A DNA stretch of 23,451 bases, from positions 1 through 23,451 of the forward strand of contig JBOIEE010000027.1 in assembly GCA_050740975.1 (NCBI GenBank), given 5' to 3'. Position numbers and translations under genes: made by a program. The notes below the pieces were generated by a model. That model ran no database searches and had not been told where the DNA came from. It saw only the letters and a list, made by a program, of their open reading frames with translations. This stretch comes from JBOHHR01 sp050740975. Its GTDB lineage: Bacteria > Pseudomonadota > Gammaproteobacteria > JBOHHR01. The first letter of the stretch is position 1; every line of letters starts with the position of its first letter. This document shows positions 6,491 to 14,088 of the stretch, in pieces.

Positions 6491-8884
6491 TCACGCATCA
6501 AGGTTTGTTACAGATAAGGCGTTCTTTTCGATAAACTCCCGCCGCGGCTCCACTTGGTCTCCCATAAGCGTAGTGAATATTTCATCGGCTGCAACCGCGT
6601 CTTCTATCCGTACACGCAACAGATTTCGTGTTTCCGCGTTCATCGTGGTTTCCCACAATTGATCCGGATTCATTTCACCTAACCCTTTGTAACGCTGAAT
6701 ATATAGTCCATGTCGCGCTTCTTCTAGAAACCACTCAAAAGCCTCTTTAACGGCTGTAATCTCGTGGCTTTTTTCTCCGCGCTCAGCATAGGCCCTGTCT
6801 GTTAGCAATAGTTCCACTCTGCGACTAAGGTTTATCAGACGGTGGTATTCGGCTGAGGTGAAGAAGGATCTGTGGAGTCGATGGTCAAGGCGCCTCCCAA
6901 GAACTTCCTTGCTAATTCTGGCGAGGCTTTGTTCCTCTGCCAATACCTCTATTGAATATCGCTCCCCGCTCTGGGCAAGACGCTCACTTAAAGCTCCAAA
7001 CCATTGTTCAATGGCCTCGCGGTTCTGCAAATCCGCGCCTTCTAAGATAGGCAGCATACGAATGGCGTCGAGCAGCCCTGTTTCGTAATTCTTAAGTCGC
7101 CTCATCGTCGCGAGCAACTCCAGATAATCAGCCCCTAGATCCCTAAGCTTATCGTCTTTCAACGGCTCGACACCGGAATCCGGATAGATTCTTGCGTCTT
7201 CTAGCGCCAACTCGATGATGTACGCATCTAAGGTTTGATCGTCTTTAAGATATTTCTCTTGTTTCCCTTTTTTGACTTTGTAGAGCGGAGGTTGGGCGAT
7301 GTAAACATGTCCCCTGTCCATAAGCTCGGTCATGTGCCTATAGAAAAAAGTCAACAATAAAGTTCTGATGTGGGAGCCATCGACATCGGCGTCGGTCATT
7401 ATGATGATCTGGTGGTAGCGCAGCTTTTCCGGATCAAACTCATCCCTTCCGATCCCACAGCCCAGAGCTGTAATAAGGTTTCCCACCTCGGCAGAGGATA
7501 GCATCTTGTCGAAACGTGCTTTTTCTACGTTTAAGATCTTACCCTTAAGGGGTAGAATGGCTTGGTACCTCCTATCTCTCCCTTGTTTTGCCGATCCCCC
7601 TGCCGAATCACCTTCTACTAAGAACAGCTCTGAAGATCTCGGATCTTTTTCTTGGCAGTCCGCCAACTTTCCAGGCAAGCCAGCTACGTCCAGCACCGTC
7701 TTTCGTCGTGTCAGCTCGCGTGCTTTTCGCGCCGCCTCTCTTGCTCGAGCGGCGTCAATGATTTTTTCTGTTATAGCCCGAGCCTCGGCTGGACGCTCGA
7801 GTAGAAAATCGTTCAACCTTTCGGAAACGATGGATTCGACGACAGGCTTGACCTCGCTGGATACGAGCTTCTCTTTGGTCTGGGAAGAAAACTTAGGCTC
7901 TGCGAACTTAACCGAAAGTACCGACACGAGCCCTTCACGAACATCCTCCCCTGATACCGCGACTTTGGATTTTTTTGCTATTCCTTCGGATTCCATAAAC
8001 TGATTGAAGGTTCGGGTCAGGGCACTCTTAAACCCCACCAGATGCGCACCGCCGTCACGTTGGGGTATGTTGTTGGTGAAACAGAAAATGTTCTCCTGGT
8101 AGGAATCATTCCATTGGAGAGCGGCCTCCACCTCTATGCCTTCACGTTCCGCGTGGATCATGATAACGGTTTCATGTAGCGGTGTCTTTTTTTCGCTTAG
8201 GTGCTTTACAAAGGCCGCTATGCCCCCTTTATACTCAAATACATCCTTTCTGTCCGTTCTCGCGTCATGCAGCTCGATACGAACCCCGGAGTTCAAGAAA
8301 GACAACTCCCGCAGACGCTTCGCTAAAATGTCATAGTGAAACTCCCTGTTACTGAAAACCACTGGGCTAGATTTAAAGCGGATGTCCGTTCCCGTCCCTT
8401 CTCCTTCGCCTACGTCGGAAAGTGGCATCTGAGGTTCTCCGTCTCGGTACTCCTGCCGATAAACCCTGCCGTCACGCTTTATTATCAGGATTAGGTATTC
8501 CGATAAGGCATTTACAACCGAAACACCGACTCCATGCAAGCCTCCCGCTATTTTGTAGGAATTCGAGTCAAACTTTCCTCCCGCATGTAAGGTAGTCATT
8601 ATTACCTCTGCCGCGGAGCGGCCTTCCTCCTTGTGCATATCGACGGGTATCCCGCGTCCATCGTCGCGTACAGATACGGATTCATCGGCGTGGATCGTCA
8701 CCATGATCGTGGAACAATAACCCGCTAAAGCTTCATCAACACAGTTATCCACAACCTCAAACACCATGTGGTGTAAGCCCGTTCCGTCATCTGTGTCACC
8801 GATGTACATGCCCGGGCGCTTTCGAACGGCGTCCAGTCCCTTTAACACTTTTATATTCGACGAATCGTATTTTGCTGTTTCCAT
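6491..8884 (-). CDS. gyrB: DNA gyrase subunit B
   Basis: ATPase subunit of DNA gyrase, which works with GyrA to introduce negative supercoils. The 797-residue length matches the long proteobacterial form (E. coli 804) with an insert in the TOPRIM region, unlike the roughly 640-residue Bacillus form. The GHKL ATPase motifs VVDNCVDEA (N47), RDDGRGIP and GGLHGVGVSVVNAL are present. The TOPRIM residues lie in EGDSAGG (424-430) and DADVDG (498-503), and the C-terminus has the QRYKGLGEMNP block. The start is ATG 8884 with a weak ribosome site. The 3' end converges on comF with only two bases between the stop codons. It follows dnaN without recF. Confidence 0.98.
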   Translation of the reverse strand: METAKYDSSNIKVLKGLDAVRKRPGMYIGDTDDGTGLHHMVFEVVDNCVDEALAGYCSTIMVTIHADESVSVRDDGRGIPVDMHKEEGRSAAEVIMTTLHAGGKFDSNSYKIAGGLHGVGVSVVNALSEYLILIIKRDGRVYRQEYRDGEPQMPLSDVGEGEGTGTDIRFKSSPVVFSNREFHYDILAKRLRELSFLNSGVRIELHDARTDRKDVFEYKGGIAAFVKHLSEKKTPLHETVIMIHAEREGIEVEAALQWNDSYQENIFCFTNNIPQRDGGAHLVGFKSALTRTFNQFMESEGIAKKSKVAVSGEDVREGLVSVLSVKFAEPKFSSQTKEKLVSSEVKPVVESIVSERLNDFLLERPAEARAITEKIIDAARAREAARKARELTRRKTVLDVAGLPGKLADCQEKDPRSSELFLVEGDSAGGSAKQGRDRRYQAILPLKGKILNVEKARFDKMLSSAEVGNLITALGCGIGRDEFDPEKLRYHQIIIMTDADVDGSHIRTLLLTFFYRHMTELMDRGHVYIAQPPLYKVKKGKQEKYLKDDQTLDAYIIELALEDARIYPDSGVEPLKDDKLRDLGADYLELLATMRRLKNYETGLLDAIRMLPILEGADLQNREAIEQWFGALSERLAQSGERYSIEVLAEEQSLARISKEVLGRRLDHRLHRSFFTSAEYHRLINLSRRVELLLTDRAYAERGEKSHEITAVKEAFEWFLEEARHGLYIQRYKGLGEMNPDQLWETTMNAETRNLLRVRIEDAVAADEIFTTLMGDQVEPRREFIEKNALSVTNLDA

Positions 8885-8948
8885 AGATTACTCTAACTAA
8901 GGCACCCTCATACCTTATGACCTAATTTTAGCTTCCCTTACGCTAAGA

Positions 8949-8962
8949 GTTTCACGTGAAAC
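8949..8962. promoter_or_regulatory. parS: parS centromere site
   Basis: GTTTCACGTGAAAC is a perfect 14-bp palindrome equal to the core of the ParB-binding parS consensus (TGTTTCACGTGAAACA); only the outermost base on each side differs (A and C). It sits in the 157-base gap between dnaN and gyrB, about 1.3 kb from the proposed oriC, which is where chromosomal parS sites usually cluster. parA and parB are not in the window. It was the only full match I found by eye. Confidence 0.85.
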
Positions 8963-8967
8963 CTGGT

Positions 8968-8980
8968 AGCCGCAGCGGCT
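8968..8980. other. Short GC-rich hairpin next to parS
   Basis: AGCCG (8968-8972) and CGGCT (8976-8980) pair around a CAG loop, 62 bases downstream of the dnaN stop. No T-run follows on the minus strand, so it is not a standard intrinsic terminator. It may slow read-through from dnaN into gyrB or have no role. Confidence 0.3.
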
Positions 8981-9041
8981 CCAAACCTAAGAGGTAACGG
9001 ACGACCAATTGCGTTTTCGCTGTCGCTTGCTACTATGAGGC

Positions 9042-10145
9042 TTACAGCCGCATTGGCATAACAACGTATTTTTCCCTTATATCCTTCTCGTCCGGGATGA
9101 TTAAACACGCTGCATCTGGATCTGTTAGCTTGAATACGACATCTTCTGTGGATATAACCGATAACACGTCCAATAAGTAAGCGATGTTAAAACCGATAAC
9201 CAGCTCACTTCCCTGATAGTCGGTCTGTACCTCCTCTTCCGCTGTCTCTTGCTCTGGATTGCGGGCGGAGATCTTGATGCACTCTTTGGACAGCTCCGCT
9301 TTAATGCTTCTATATTTTTCGTCCGAAAGTATCGAAAGTCGAGTTAAGGCTTGCTGTAGTTGTTCCCGATTTATCCTCGCAATTTGATCCCCGCCTCCTG
9401 GAATAGCACGCGTATAATCGGGGAAGCTTCCGTCGATCAATTTAGCCGTTAACTTCTGGGATCCAATACGCACCTGAATATGGTTCTCTCCTATGCGAAT
9501 CACTACTTCTTCATCCCGATGGTCTAGCAGCCTCATTATCTCGTGTACCGCTTTTCGGGGCACAATCACCTGACAAGCTTTTTGCTCGGGTGTTTTTAAT
9601 GGCGTGCCACTTAACGCTAATCGGTGACCGTCCGTCGCGACTGCGACCAAGTTCTCGCCATCAAGGTGCATCAACAAACCATTGAGGAAAAATCTGACGT
9701 CCTGTTGCGCCATTGCGAACTGCGTCTTTCCAATAACGTGACTCAAAGTTGGCGCTTTTACCTTTACCTCCAGACCTTCAGTGATTTCGCTAACACTTGG
9801 AAAATCATCCGCCGAGAGCTTCGCCAACCGGAAATGGCTACTACCGGAATTAATCTCTAAGTGCTCCCGCCTCCCATCCAGCGTTATCTCTGCACCCATC
9901 GGCAGTGCACGAACGATCCCACACAACTTTTTCGCAGAAACGGTTGTTTTTCCCGTTTCTTCCGCAGCTAATGGAACCACCGCCTGTATCTCTACTTCCA
10001 AATCGGTGGTACTCAGATGGAATTCCTCGCTCCCGGCTTCGATCAAAACATTGGATAAAATGAGGAGCTTGTGCCGTCGCTCAACGACTCCGCTAACGGC
10101 CAGCAGCGGCGCTAATAAAACCTCTCTAGTAGTACATACCTTCAT
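9042..10145 (-). CDS. dnaN: DNA polymerase III sliding clamp (beta subunit)
   Basis: Ring-shaped processivity clamp that tethers DNA polymerase III to DNA and is loaded by the clamp loader. The 367 residues match the usual length (E. coli 366). Family blocks are FLNGLLMHLDGENLVAVATD near residues 150-170, followed by HRLALS, and the conserved C-terminal end YVVMPMRL, part of the partner-binding cleft. The start is ATG 10145, beside the AT-rich block of the origin. It follows dnaA across the proposed oriC and is followed by the parS-containing gap, then gyrB. Confidence 0.98.
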   Translation of the reverse strand: MKVCTTREVLLAPLLAVSGVVERRHKLLILSNVLIEAGSEEFHLSTTDLEVEIQAVVPLAAEETGKTTVSAKKLCGIVRALPMGAEITLDGRREHLEINSGSSHFRLAKLSADDFPSVSEITEGLEVKVKAPTLSHVIGKTQFAMAQQDVRFFLNGLLMHLDGENLVAVATDGHRLALSGTPLKTPEQKACQVIVPRKAVHEIMRLLDHRDEEVVIRIGENHIQVRIGSQKLTAKLIDGSFPDYTRAIPGGGDQIARINREQLQQALTRLSILSDEKYRSIKAELSKECIKISARNPEQETAEEEVQTDYQGSELVIGFNIAYLLDVLSVISTEDVVFKLTDPDAACLIIPDEKDIREKYVVMPMRL

Positions 10146-10192
10146 TCTTTTATATTAGTTAAACATTAGGCTATTCTATTATTCTGATTATA

Positions 10193-10205
10193 AATCAAAT
10201 TGTTA
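10193..10205 (+). promoter_or_regulatory. IHF-binding consensus site in oriC
   Basis: AATCAAATTGTTA fits WATCAANNNNTTR at all defined positions. It lies between the AT-rich block and the DnaA boxes, a position comparable to the IHF bend site in E. coli oriC. AT-rich sequence makes chance matches more likely. Confidence 0.45.
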
Positions 10206-10253
10206 ATTTACGTAATGGCTGTTAATGGATGGGTTGGCACATGGATGAAAAGC

Positions 10254-10262
10254 TTTGGATAA
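10254..10262 (-). promoter_or_regulatory. DnaA box, one mismatch
   Basis: The minus strand reads TTATCCAAA, one base off TTATCCACA. It is separated from the next box by two bases. Confidence 0.5.
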
Positions 10263-10264
10263 AA

Positions 10265-10273
10265 CGTGAATAA
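10265..10273 (-). promoter_or_regulatory. DnaA box, one mismatch
   Basis: The minus strand reads TTATTCACG, one base off the consensus TTATNCACA. It has the same orientation as the box at 10254-10262 and is opposite to the perfect box at 10300-10308. Confidence 0.55.
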
Positions 10274-10288
10274 AAGTGCAAGCATGAG

Positions 10289-10297
10289 CTGTACACA
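10289..10297 (+). promoter_or_regulatory. Weak DnaA-box-like 9-mer
   Basis: CTGTACACA differs from TTATACACA at two positions. It lies two bases before the perfect box and could be a low-affinity DnaA site. Confidence 0.3.
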
Positions 10298-10299
10298 GT

Positions 10300-10308
10300 T
10301 TATTCACA
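10300..10308 (+). promoter_or_regulatory. DnaA box, perfect consensus
   Basis: TTATTCACA matches TTATNCACA exactly. It abuts the dnaA stop codon (10309-10311). Confidence 0.75.
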
Positions 10309-11652
10309 TCATGTAGTGAGGATGCGAGCAAGATTTGTGTAGTCATCGCTTATTCTGGGCTCAGCGCGGCGAAGATCGGAAATTTTTCGACAAGCGTGTA
10401 ATACCGTCGTATGGTCACGCCCACTAAAAGCGTCCCCGATTTCTGGAAGACTATGATTTGTAAGCTCCTTAGCCAAGGCCATCGCCATTTGTCTTGGACG
10501 AGCGACGGCTCGGTTGCGACGTTTGGATAATAGATCGGCGATGCGGAGCTTGTAATACTCACACACCGTCTTCTGGATACTTTCGAGCGAAACCAACTTA
10601 TCCTGGATGGCGAGGAGGTCTTTCAGCGCTTCATGCGTAAATTGCAAGTTAATGGGATGACCGGTAAATCGAGAATAAGCGATGACTCGGCGTAGGGCGC
10701 CTTCCAGTTCGCGGATATTGGAACGAAAGCGCTTTGCGATAAAAAAAGCGACATCGTCAGGCAGGTTTATGGCGGCCAGTTGTGCTTTGCTTTTTAGTAT
10801 AGCGACCCGAGTTTCAAGCTCTGGCGGTTCGATGGCGACGGTAAGACCCCACCCAAAGCGGGATTTCAAACGTTCCTCGACACCGGAGACCTCTTTGGGA
10901 TAACGGTCACAGGTAAGGACTATCTGGTGTTGGCCTTCGAGCAGCGCGTTAAATGTATGAAAAAACTCTTCTTGAGAACGTTCCTTACCTGCGAAAAACT
11001 GAATATCATCGATGAGCAGAACGTCCAATGACCGGTAATGTTTTTTGAAATCATTAATTGCGTTGTGCTGTAGCGCTTTCACCATGTCGCCCACAAATCG
11101 CTCGGAATGCAGGTAAGCTACCCGTTTGCGCTTATGCAGCGCCCCGACCATATTTCCGATCGCGTGCATGCAGTGTGTTTTCCCTAAACCAACACCCCCG
11201 CAAATAAACAAAGGATTGTAAGCATTGCCTGGATTTTCCGCGATTTGCAGCGCAGCAGCGCGCGTTAACTGATTCGATTTACCTTCGACAAAGGTATCGA
11301 AATTGAGATCGTGTTTAAGTCCCGAAAAGGACAGTGATTTTTGTTTACCGTTGCCAGTTTCGGTTGAGGGCAACTGTTGCGGCGGGCTCGATCGGTCCAG
11401 GCTGGGGCTTCTGCTGCCGACGGAGATATCGATATCGAAATGCTTTTGGGTCGAGATTTCTTCCAGAAGGTGATTTATCGTGGGAAGGTATTTTTCCTTT
11501 ATCCACTCGAGCACAAAGCTGTTGGGGGCAAATAGGTGCAGACCATTTTGTTCTTCCACGGCTTGGAGCGGACGGATCCAGGTGTTGAACTGTTGGGGAG
11601 ATAGTTTGACTTCGAGGCGCTTGAGACATTGATGCCATATGGATTGAGCCAT
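10309..11652 (-). CDS. dnaA: Chromosomal replication initiator protein DnaA
   Basis: AAA+ initiator that binds DnaA boxes, opens oriC and recruits the replicative helicase. From ATG 11652 the protein is 447 residues: an interaction domain I (about 1-75, starting MAQSIWHQCLKRLE), a linker, an ATPase core with Walker A GGVGLGKT (152-159) and Walker B LLIDDIQF (212-219), and a C-terminal DNA-binding domain ending in the signature region with GRDHTTV (411-417). A longer reading to TTG 11745 adds 31 residues, but the inner ATG has an AAGGAG site 12 bases upstream and matches the family N-terminus. It is divergent from rpmH and points away from it, toward oriC. Confidence 0.98.
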   Translation of the reverse strand: MAQSIWHQCLKRLEVKLSPQQFNTWIRPLQAVEEQNGLHLFAPNSFVLEWIKEKYLPTINHLLEEISTQKHFDIDISVGSRSPSLDRSSPPQQLPSTETGNGKQKSLSFSGLKHDLNFDTFVEGKSNQLTRAAALQIAENPGNAYNPLFICGGVGLGKTHCMHAIGNMVGALHKRKRVAYLHSERFVGDMVKALQHNAINDFKKHYRSLDVLLIDDIQFFAGKERSQEEFFHTFNALLEGQHQIVLTCDRYPKEVSGVEERLKSRFGWGLTVAIEPPELETRVAILKSKAQLAAINLPDDVAFFIAKRFRSNIRELEGALRRVIAYSRFTGHPINLQFTHEALKDLLAIQDKLVSLESIQKTVCEYYKLRIADLLSKRRNRAVARPRQMAMALAKELTNHSLPEIGDAFSGRDHTTVLHACRKISDLRRAEPRISDDYTNLARILTT

Positions 11653-11685
11653 GGGAGTTATGGTCTCCTTCTCGGGGTTTTGTGA

Positions 11686-11703
11686 GGGGGATTGTATACC
11701 CCC
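11686..11703 (-). promoter_or_regulatory. Possible dnaA -10 element inside a G5/C5 inverted repeat
   Basis: GGGGG (11686-11690) and CCCCC (11699-11703) flank an 8-base loop. On the minus strand the loop carries TACAAT (11691-11696), five of six matches to the -10 consensus, about 35-40 bases upstream of the dnaA ATG. No good -35 box is seen 16-18 bases upstream. The dyad could be a regulator site or simply a leader hairpin. Confidence 0.3.
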
Positions 11704-11755
11704 GTGACCCTGTTCGCCATATCGCAAAGACGCTTGTTCCATCAAGGTAGTGCAA

Positions 11756-11784
11756 TTGACAGGTTTAGACTTGGGCTTTAGGAT
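11756..11784 (+). promoter_or_regulatory. Sigma70 promoter for rpmH-rnpA
   Basis: TTGACA (11756-11761) is a perfect -35 box, followed after 17 bases by TAGGAT (11779-11784), four of six for the -10 box. Transcription would start near 11791, about 40 bases before the rpmH start codon. It lies in the divergent dnaA/rpmH interval. Confidence 0.65.
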
Positions 11785-11829
11785 TCGTATTTTGAGGATA
11801 CTCTTCCTTTAGGCTATTCGAGGTGCACG

Positions 11830-11964
11830 GTGAAACGCACTTTTCAACCCAGTACACTTAAGCGCAAGCGGCGACATGGATTTCGCTCGAGGATGAAAAC
11901 TCGGGGTGGGCAAAGCATCGTGCGGCGCCGCAGGGAAAAAGGGCGAAAGAGGCTCAGCGCTTAA
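11830..11964 (+). CDS. rpmH: 50S ribosomal protein L34
   Basis: Small, very basic protein of the large ribosomal subunit. The 44 residues read MKRTFQPSTLKRKRRHGF at the N-terminus and end KGRKRLSA, matching the usual L34 length and sequence. Translation starts at GTG 11830, with GAGGT five bases upstream (11820-11824). It is the first gene of the rightward cluster and is followed by rnpA after 17 bases, the near-universal rpmH-rnpA pairing. Confidence 0.97.
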   Translation: MKRTFQPSTLKRKRRHGFRSRMKTRGGQSIVRRRREKGRKRLSA

Positions 11965-11981
11965 AATTCTACCAGCAAAGC

Positions 11982-12368
11982 GTGGCGCAAGAGTCTTTTT
12001 CGCGGCAGCAGCGGTTGCTGCACGCCAGTGATTACGCCCGTATTTTTGAGAGTGCGGATGTGAGGGGAGGAAATGGCTGCTGGCTGGTGCTGGGAAAGCG
12101 CAATCAAACGCCACGCGCGCGGTTAGGATTAGCGATAGGAAAAAAGAACGTGCGTCGCTCAGTGGAGCGGAATCGGATAAAGAGGGTTGTAAGAGAAAGC
12201 TTCCGTCGCCAAGGAAAGCGATTGTCAGGATGGGACATCGTCGTGGTAGCGCGGGGATTGGCAGCCGTCTGTGCAAAAGCGAAATTAGCCGCCTCCTTAG
12301 AAGACGGTTGGCAGCGAATTGCGCACAATCTAAGAGTACATCTCGGTACTTACTCTCAGAGCCGTTAG
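11982..12368 (+). CDS. rnpA: Ribonuclease P protein component
   Basis: Protein cofactor that binds the catalytic RNase P RNA and helps mature tRNA 5' ends. The 128-residue basic protein shows RLLHASDYARIFES near the N-terminus and the conserved RNR-type region KKNVRRSVERNRIKRVVRES at about 46-65. I place the start at GTG 11982, since no other start codon appears between it and rpmH; the true start could instead lie inside rpmH, as in some relatives. Its stop codon lies in the loop of a terminator-like hairpin (12359-12384). yidD, which often sits between rnpA and yidC, is missing here. Confidence 0.93.
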   Translation: MAQESFSRQQRLLHASDYARIFESADVRGGNGCWLVLGKRNQTPRARLGLAIGKKNVRRSVERNRIKRVVRESFRRQGKRLSGWDIVVVARGLAAVCAKAKLAASLEDGWQRIAHNLRVHLGTYSQSR

Positions 12369-12384
12369 AAGGCTCGGTTTTTTT
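12359..12384 (+). terminator. Possible intrinsic terminator or attenuator after rnpA
   Basis: GAGCC (12359-12363) pairs with GGCTC (12371-12375) around a 7-base loop that contains the rnpA stop codon, followed by GG and seven Ts (12378-12384). The stem is only five base pairs, so partial termination is more likely than a full stop. It separates rnpA from yidC, 41 bases before the yidC start. Confidence 0.45.
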
Positions 12385-12425
12385 CTACAGCGACGTCGCT
12401 TGCACATACGCGAGCCAAAGGTTTG

Positions 12426-14075
12426 ATGGACAATATCCGAATAATTCTCATCGTGGCCCTCTGTTTTGTGTTATTTCAGCTATGGGGACGGTGGCAAGAG
12501 TTCTCTAAACCAAGCCCAAGTCAGCAGGCAGTGCAAGGAAAGGTACAAGCACCGGTAACTAGCGCCCCACCCCAGGATATGCCGGATGTGCCAGAGCAGG
12601 CCCAGGCGCAGGCTCCTAAGAACGCGGGGCTACCCGAAAACGTGCTAGCAAGTGAACAGCGCATAACGGTGAAAACGGACGTGATGGAAGTGGTGATCGA
12701 TACCCTCGGGGGCGACATCCGGCGGGCAACACTGCCCAAGTATCCGGTAGACGTCGAGCAGCCAAACCAGCCGCTTGTCTTAATGCAGGAGGACCCTCCG
12801 TTTTTTATTGCTCAAGGGGGGTTGCTCAGCCGCGAAAAAGCACCCACCCATGAAGCTGTATATACCGTCAGCAAAGAGGATCACGAGATGGGGCCAGGGA
12901 AGGAAACCTTGGAGGTGGTCCTGTCCTGGAGTGAAGACGGGATCTCGGTGAAGAAGATATTTCTGTTTCACAGAAGTGAGTACCTAATCGAGATTCGCTA
13001 TGAGATAGACAATGCCAGTGCACAAGCTTGGGCTGGGCATCTCTACCAGCAGTTGCAGCGTGATCAAGCAGTGCGCTCCAGCGGGTTCGTCCCCGCCTTT
13101 ACCGGTGTGGCACTGTCTAATCCCGAGAAGCGCTACGAGAAGTTTGACAGCGATGATCTTGCTCAGGAACCCGTAGCGATTGACGCTAAAGGCGGTTGGG
13201 CGGCCATGCTCCAGCATTACTTCTTGGCGGCTTTGGTCCCGGACCAAGAGGCTCAGTACCGCTACTACGCAAAGCTCGTTCCGAAAAATAACAGCTATCT
13301 GGTTGGGTTGACGGGTCCAGGAGTAGATATTCCCGCCGGTGAAAAGCGCACACTAAGTATGCAGTTGTTTTTGGGTCCAAAGATGCAGAAGAGATTGGAA
13401 CATATCGCTCCAAACTTGGAGCTGACGGCTGATTACGGGCCGCTGTGGTTCATCGCCAAGCCGCTATTTTGGTTGCTCGATAAGCTTCATCTTTACTTAG
13501 GTAATTGGGGCTGGGCGATCGTGTTTATTACCTTAATCGTAAAAGCGGTGTTTTATCGCCTATCGGCCGCGAGTTACCGTTCGATCGCGAACATGAAGCG
13601 CTTGCAGCCCAGATTACTTGCAATAAAAGAGCGTTATGGCGACGATCGCGCAAAGCTGAACCAAGCTATGATGCAGCTTTACAAGAAAGAAAAGATCAAC
13701 CCACTGGGTGGCTGCTTTCCGGTAGTGGTGCAGATCCCGGTGTGGATAGCTTTATACTGGGTGTTGATGGAGAGCGTCGAGCTCCGGCAAGCGCCGTTTA
13801 TGTTTTGGATACGAGATTTATCTACGCCAGATCCGTTTTATGTCCTACCGTTGTTAATGGGGGTCACGATGTACGTACAGCAAAAACTGAATCCCACCCC
13901 TGTCGACCCCATACAAGAAAAAGTGTTTCAACTGTTTCCCATCGTTTTTACCGTAATGTCAACATTCTTCGCCGCCGGGCTGGTGCTGTACTGGGTGGTC
14001 AACAGCGTGCTGTCCATTCTCCAGCAATGGATGATCACCCGGAGTATAGAGGGAGCGCAAACAGCGAAAGCCTAA
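12426..14075 (+). CDS. yidC: Membrane protein insertase YidC
   Basis: Inner-membrane insertase that works alone or with SecYEG to place membrane proteins. The 549-residue length matches the Gram-negative form: an N-terminal membrane anchor (about residues 5-20), a large periplasmic domain (about 40-330) and the conserved C-terminal core with several membrane segments. The core includes KAVFYRLSAASYRSIANMKR and NPLGGCFPVVVQIPVWIALY, and the sequence FAAGLVLYWVVNSVLSILQQ near the end is typical. ATG 12426 is preferred over the TTG just before it, because AAAGG lies five bases upstream. mnmE follows after 13 bases. Confidence 0.97.
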   Translation: MDNIRIILIVALCFVLFQLWGRWQEFSKPSPSQQAVQGKVQAPVTSAPPQDMPDVPEQAQAQAPKNAGLPENVLASEQRITVKTDVMEVVIDTLGGDIRRATLPKYPVDVEQPNQPLVLMQEDPPFFIAQGGLLSREKAPTHEAVYTVSKEDHEMGPGKETLEVVLSWSEDGISVKKIFLFHRSEYLIEIRYEIDNASAQAWAGHLYQQLQRDQAVRSSGFVPAFTGVALSNPEKRYEKFDSDDLAQEPVAIDAKGGWAAMLQHYFLAALVPDQEAQYRYYAKLVPKNNSYLVGLTGPGVDIPAGEKRTLSMQLFLGPKMQKRLEHIAPNLELTADYGPLWFIAKPLFWLLDKLHLYLGNWGWAIVFITLIVKAVFYRLSAASYRSIANMKRLQPRLLAIKERYGDDRAKLNQAMMQLYKKEKINPLGGCFPVVVQIPVWIALYWVLMESVELRQAPFMFWIRDLSTPDPFYVLPLLMGVTMYVQQKLNPTPVDPIQEKVFQLFPIVFTVMSTFFAAGLVLYWVVNSVLSILQQWMITRSIEGAQTAKA

Positions 14076-14088
14076 TAGGCAAACCCAG

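Larger units (their letters stand above)
10146..10308. other. oriC: Probable chromosomal replication origin (oriC)
   Basis: The 163 bases between dnaN and dnaA contain an AT-rich stretch (only 10 G or C among 60 bases at 10151-10210) on the dnaN side and a cluster of DnaA-box-like 9-mers on the dnaA side, at 10254-10308. An IHF consensus site lies between them. This arrangement, an unwinding element beside DnaA boxes next to dnaA, is the usual bacterial origin pattern. No GATC occurs in the interval, so Dam/SeqA control as in E. coli is unlikely. The region upstream of dnaA (11653-11829) shows no box within one mismatch. Confidence 0.75.

Noticed and set aside
11653..11829. Origin between dnaA and rpmH, as in Pseudomonas
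   Set aside because: No DnaA box within one mismatch and no long AT-rich block; the dnaA-dnaN gap fits better.
11809..12276. 155-codon reverse opening over rpmH and rnpA
   Set aside because: Antisense to two conserved genes and proline/serine/alanine-rich, as expected from a shadow frame.
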